Shown here in pieces: positions 24,105 through 26,298 of a DNA stretch of 26,298 nt. The DNA is from RGIG7213 sp045657205 (GTDB lineage Bacteria; Bacillota; Clostridia; Oscillospirales; CAG-272), in contig JAZOSS010000105.1 in NCBI GenBank assembly GCA_045657205.1, positions 1-26,298 on the forward strand, given 5' to 3'. A program made the translations under genes and the position numbers. Positions within the stretch are counted from its first letter, which is position 1, and every line of letters begins with the position of its first letter. The notes beneath the pieces are model-generated. The model was not told where the DNA came from, did not search any database, and saw nothing but the letters and a program-made list of their open reading frames with translations.

Positions 24105-24134
24105 TTTACTGAAATAGTTGAAATATTGTATAAT
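24105..24134 (+). promoter_or_regulatory. Possible promoter of the GH-like gene
   Basis: TTTACT, 18-base spacer, TATAAT, about 50 bases before the start codon. The -35 is poor. No terminator follows the LRR-like gene. Confidence 0.45.
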
Positions 24135-24183
24135 TTATGGTAATATAAGTTATCAAAGTAAAAATTAATAAGAGGGAAAAGAA

Positions 24184-25227
24184 ATGGATAAAAAACAGTA
24201 CGGATTGGATATTACAGATAAAAAGGACCTGGTGGGTATTTGTTATACGATGTGGTTCAATGCAGTTCACGGTATGGGAGATGATCCTGTGACGAGCGCG
24301 CTGAATGTAGCCGAGCTTACCGAAAAATACGGCTGGAGTGCCGAATACGGCTTCGGTAATGCAGAAGAACAGCACAACGATATGTACAGCTTCCATTATT
24401 GGTCCGAGCCTGCACAGGGCTATTACCGCAGTACGGATAAACAGGCACACCGCCGTAATCTTACGATGCTTCAGAATGCAGGGGTTGATTTTTTGGTGCT
24501 TGATTTCACATTTGCCGATGAAGGCTCTGTGAATAATAAAGATTTCTGGGATCACCACGTTGAATATTCGTCGATCGCTCTGCTTGATACTATAACGGAA
24601 ATGCGTGCCGAAGGACTCAAGACACCCTACGTCGTTATGTGGCCCAATACCGTGGAAGCGTTTGAAGTGTTTTACGAAAAGTTTTACGGCGTTGAAAAGT
24701 GGAAGGATTGCTTCGTTTATTGGAACGGCAAACCCTTTGCGCTTCATTGGAGATATAAAGCGACTGAAACGGATAAGTTTACAACGCGTGCTATGTACGG
24801 CTTGCAGGAAAAGGTATCGACAGGGCAGTGGAGCTATATCGAACCCAATAACACGATAACCGTTTCCTATGATGCAAACGGTGAACCCGAACACGTCGGC
24901 GTATCTGTCGCAATGCAGGCAACGTATATGTCAGATATGGAAACGGCACACGGAAGACAGAGCGGACGTTTCTGGAATTCACAGTGGAAAACAGCATTTG
25001 ACGTTCATCCTAAAATAGTAACTCTTACGTGGTGGAACGAATGGTGCGCTCAGCTTTTCTGCGTTGACGGAAAATACGTATTTACCGATAATTTCAATCA
25101 GGAATTCAGCCGTGATATAGAACCTATGAAGGGCGGCCACGGCGACCTTTACTACCGTTGGCTGTGTGAGTACGTACGTGCGTACAAGGCACACGAGGCG
25201 TGTCCTGCACTGTTTGAAGAAAACTGA
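24184..25227 (+). CDS. Glycoside hydrolase-like protein (GH71/99-type barrel)
   Basis: A 347-residue protein without a signal peptide. It opens with LVGICYTMWFNAVHG, has YSFHYWSEPAQGYYRSTD near 68-85, LQNAGVDFLVLDFT at 96-109, and a C-terminal TWWNEWCAQLF (282-292) and SRDIEPMKGGHGD (309-321). A conserved WNEW plus the 'animals-move-through-a-path' order of beta strands and helices recalls GH71/GH99-like enzymes acting on alpha-linked glycans, where an acid in the barrel is catalytic; which residue acts here I cannot say. Being cytoplasmic, it would act on imported oligosaccharides. AGAGGG lies upstream of the start. Family assignment is tentative; substrate unknown. Confidence 0.55.
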   Translation: MDKKQYGLDITDKKDLVGICYTMWFNAVHGMGDDPVTSALNVAELTEKYGWSAEYGFGNAEEQHNDMYSFHYWSEPAQGYYRSTDKQAHRRNLTMLQNAGVDFLVLDFTFADEGSVNNKDFWDHHVEYSSIALLDTITEMRAEGLKTPYVVMWPNTVEAFEVFYEKFYGVEKWKDCFVYWNGKPFALHWRYKATETDKFTTRAMYGLQEKVSTGQWSYIEPNNTITVSYDANGEPEHVGVSVAMQATYMSDMETAHGRQSGRFWNSQWKTAFDVHPKIVTLTWWNEWCAQLFCVDGKYVFTDNFNQEFSRDIEPMKGGHGDLYYRWLCEYVRAYKAHEACPALFEEN

Positions 25228-25520
25228 AAATACTCGTTTCAGTGGTTGTGATATTAACAAAATCACTTGTGTAAAATAACAAAAATAAATATGAGATGTT
25301 ATTTTGAGTAAATATATGCATTTTATTACACGTATATCTGTTCAAATTCACAAAAATATATTGCGATTTTGTTTAAAATAACATTTTTGATAAAATTATT
25401 GCATTTGGTATTGACAAAACGAAAGTGTTTTGATATTATAATTGTGATATAGTTGTTTACGTTTTACGGTTTGAAACAGCTAATAAAATATTTTAACTTT
25501 CTTTTTGGGAGGAGTTATTT
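25228..25520. other. AT-rich intergenic region with weak terminator and hppA promoter
   Basis: It holds a weak hairpin AAAATAACA / TGTTATTTT (25273-25305, 15-base loop), possibly the GH-like gene terminator, and the hppA promoter. The 9-mer AAAATAACA recurs near 25376. No small gene is supported. Confidence 0.5.
25411..25439 (+). promoter_or_regulatory. Promoter of hppA
   Basis: TTGACA, 17-base spacer ending in TGA, TATTAT, with a leader of about 75 bases before the start codon. Confidence 0.85.
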
Positions 25521-26298
25521 ATGGATCTGTCATTACTTGCACCTGTGGGTGCTGTGATCGCTTTGATCTTCGCTTTTTACAACGCAATGAAAGTAAAAAA
25601 AGCAGATCAGGGTAGTGAAAAGGTAAGAGAGCTTTCCAAGTCTATTGCTCAAGGTGCCAACGCATATCTTAAAAGACAGTACAAGACTGTTATAATTTTC
25701 TTTGCTTTTGCGTTTGTTGCACTCCTTGTACTTTCGTTTATTAAGCCCGAAGGAAATACACTTATTTCCAAGTATACGCCTTTTGCTTTCCTTACAGGCG
25801 GTACTTTCTCGGCTCTTTCGGGATATCTCGGTATGAAGATCGCTACGATGGGTAACGGCAGAACGGCAACGGCTGCTGAAAAAAGTCTTAACAAAGGCTT
25901 GCGCGTTGCGTTTTCCGCAGGTTCCGTTATGGGCTTTGTCGTTGTCGGTCTCGGACTTCTCGATATTTCCATATGGTATGTTTTGCTCAGATTTGTTTTT
26001 GATCTGACAACAGCTGAGATCGGTGCAAATATGGTAACGTTCGGTATCGGTGCTTCGACTATGGCAATTTTTGCACGTGTCGGCGGCGGTATCTTCACAA
26101 AGGCGGCAGACGTCGGTGCTGACCTTGTCGGTAAGGGTGAGGCAGGTATCCCCGAAGACGATGCAGGAAACCCTGCATCTATTGCCGATAACGTAGGCGT
26201 TAACGTAGGTGACGTTGCGGGTATGGGTGCTGACCTTTACGAGTCTTACTGCGGATCTATCCTTGCGACAATGGCCCTCGGCGCTGCTGCATTCAGCG
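25521..26298 (+). CDS. hppA: Membrane-bound ion-translocating pyrophosphatase (3' end outside window)
   Basis: The first 259 residues of a protein that normally has about 660-700. It hydrolyses pyrophosphate at the membrane and pumps protons or sodium ions. Helices cover about 5-22, 55-73, 86-105, 128-148 and 150-185. The hallmark block KAADVGADLVGKGEAGIPEDD (194-214) binds pyrophosphate, followed by ADNVG and NVGDVAGMGADLYES (228-242). Two positions differ from the form I know: AG replaces PR in EDDPRNPA, and Val227 stands where the second Asp of DNVGDNVGD is expected. The ATG follows GGGAGGAG. The residue that sets potassium dependence lies beyond the window, so the ion type cannot be judged. 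Confidence 0.92.
   Translation, partial: MDLSLLAPVGAVIALIFAFYNAMKVKKADQGSEKVRELSKSIAQGANAYLKRQYKTVIIFFAFAFVALLVLSFIKPEGNTLISKYTPFAFLTGGTFSALSGYLGMKIATMGNGRTATAAEKSLNKGLRVAFSAGSVMGFVVVGLGLLDISIWYVLLRFVFDLTTAEIGANMVTFGIGASTMAIFARVGGGIFTKAADVGADLVGKGEAGIPEDDAGNPASIADNVGVNVGDVAGMGADLYESYCGSILATMALGAAAFS

Noticed and set aside
24106..24894. A 262-residue open frame on the minus strand
   Set aside because: Antisense to the GH-like gene, which has better start signals and conserved motifs.

Overview
The window looks like a chromosomal segment of a low-GC anaerobic Firmicute, most likely a gut Clostridia member close to the Oscillospiraceae/Ruminococcaceae. This is inferred from AGGAGG-type ribosome binding sites, consensus sigma-A promoters, a secreted protein with a type I dockerin, a glycyl-radical pyruvate formate-lyase, a CotJC-like manganese catalase, a BlaI/BlaR-type pair and a membrane pyrophosphatase. 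No 16S or other taxonomic marker is present, so placement stays tentative.

Layout. 1-3932: the 3' part of a GIY-YIG/DUF4357 protein, a convergent manganese catalase, a stretch without genes, then an ECF sigma factor translationally coupled to a membrane protein that is probably its anti-sigma partner. 4002-7907 (minus): a 995-residue secreted metallophosphatase with dockerin, Ig-like and three ricin-type lectin domains, preceded by phosphatidylserine decarboxylase; each has its own promoter. 8024-8310: a CAT-anticodon tRNA and tRNA-Trp under one promoter, with a terminator-like hairpin between them. 8311-8766: two related multi-hairpin repeat elements, then a small orphan gene. 9351-12557 (minus): pflB-pflA, overlapping by 4 bases, behind a leader that I read as a ZTP/ZMP ('pfl motif') riboswitch with its terminator. 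12619-20955: a fucose-type sugar locus with fucU, a YgjV-like membrane protein, a divergent AraC regulator, a three-gene ribose-type ABC importer and fucI. 21027-23188: a BlaI/BlaR1-like pair in which the sensor carries an unusual extracellular part. 23195-25227: a leucine-rich-repeat-like protein and a GH71/99-like protein. 25411-end: the start of a membrane-bound pyrophosphatase.

How the genes work together. The fucose cluster would import a sugar (SBP, permease, ATPase), interconvert its anomers (FucU) and isomerise it (FucI) under an AraC-type regulator. No fuculokinase or aldolase is visible here. Pyruvate formate-lyase yields acetyl-CoA and formate, and the riboswitch would tie this to 10-formyl-tetrahydrofolate status. 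The membrane pyrophosphatase fits an energy-limited anaerobe.

The points most worth following up are the paired multi-hairpin elements, whose heptamers co-vary between arms; the ZTP riboswitch on pflBA; the hairpin between the tRNA genes; the altered BlaR-like sensor; the dockerin/triple-ricin phosphatase; and a valine where the membrane pyrophosphatase normally has a conserved active-site aspartate.
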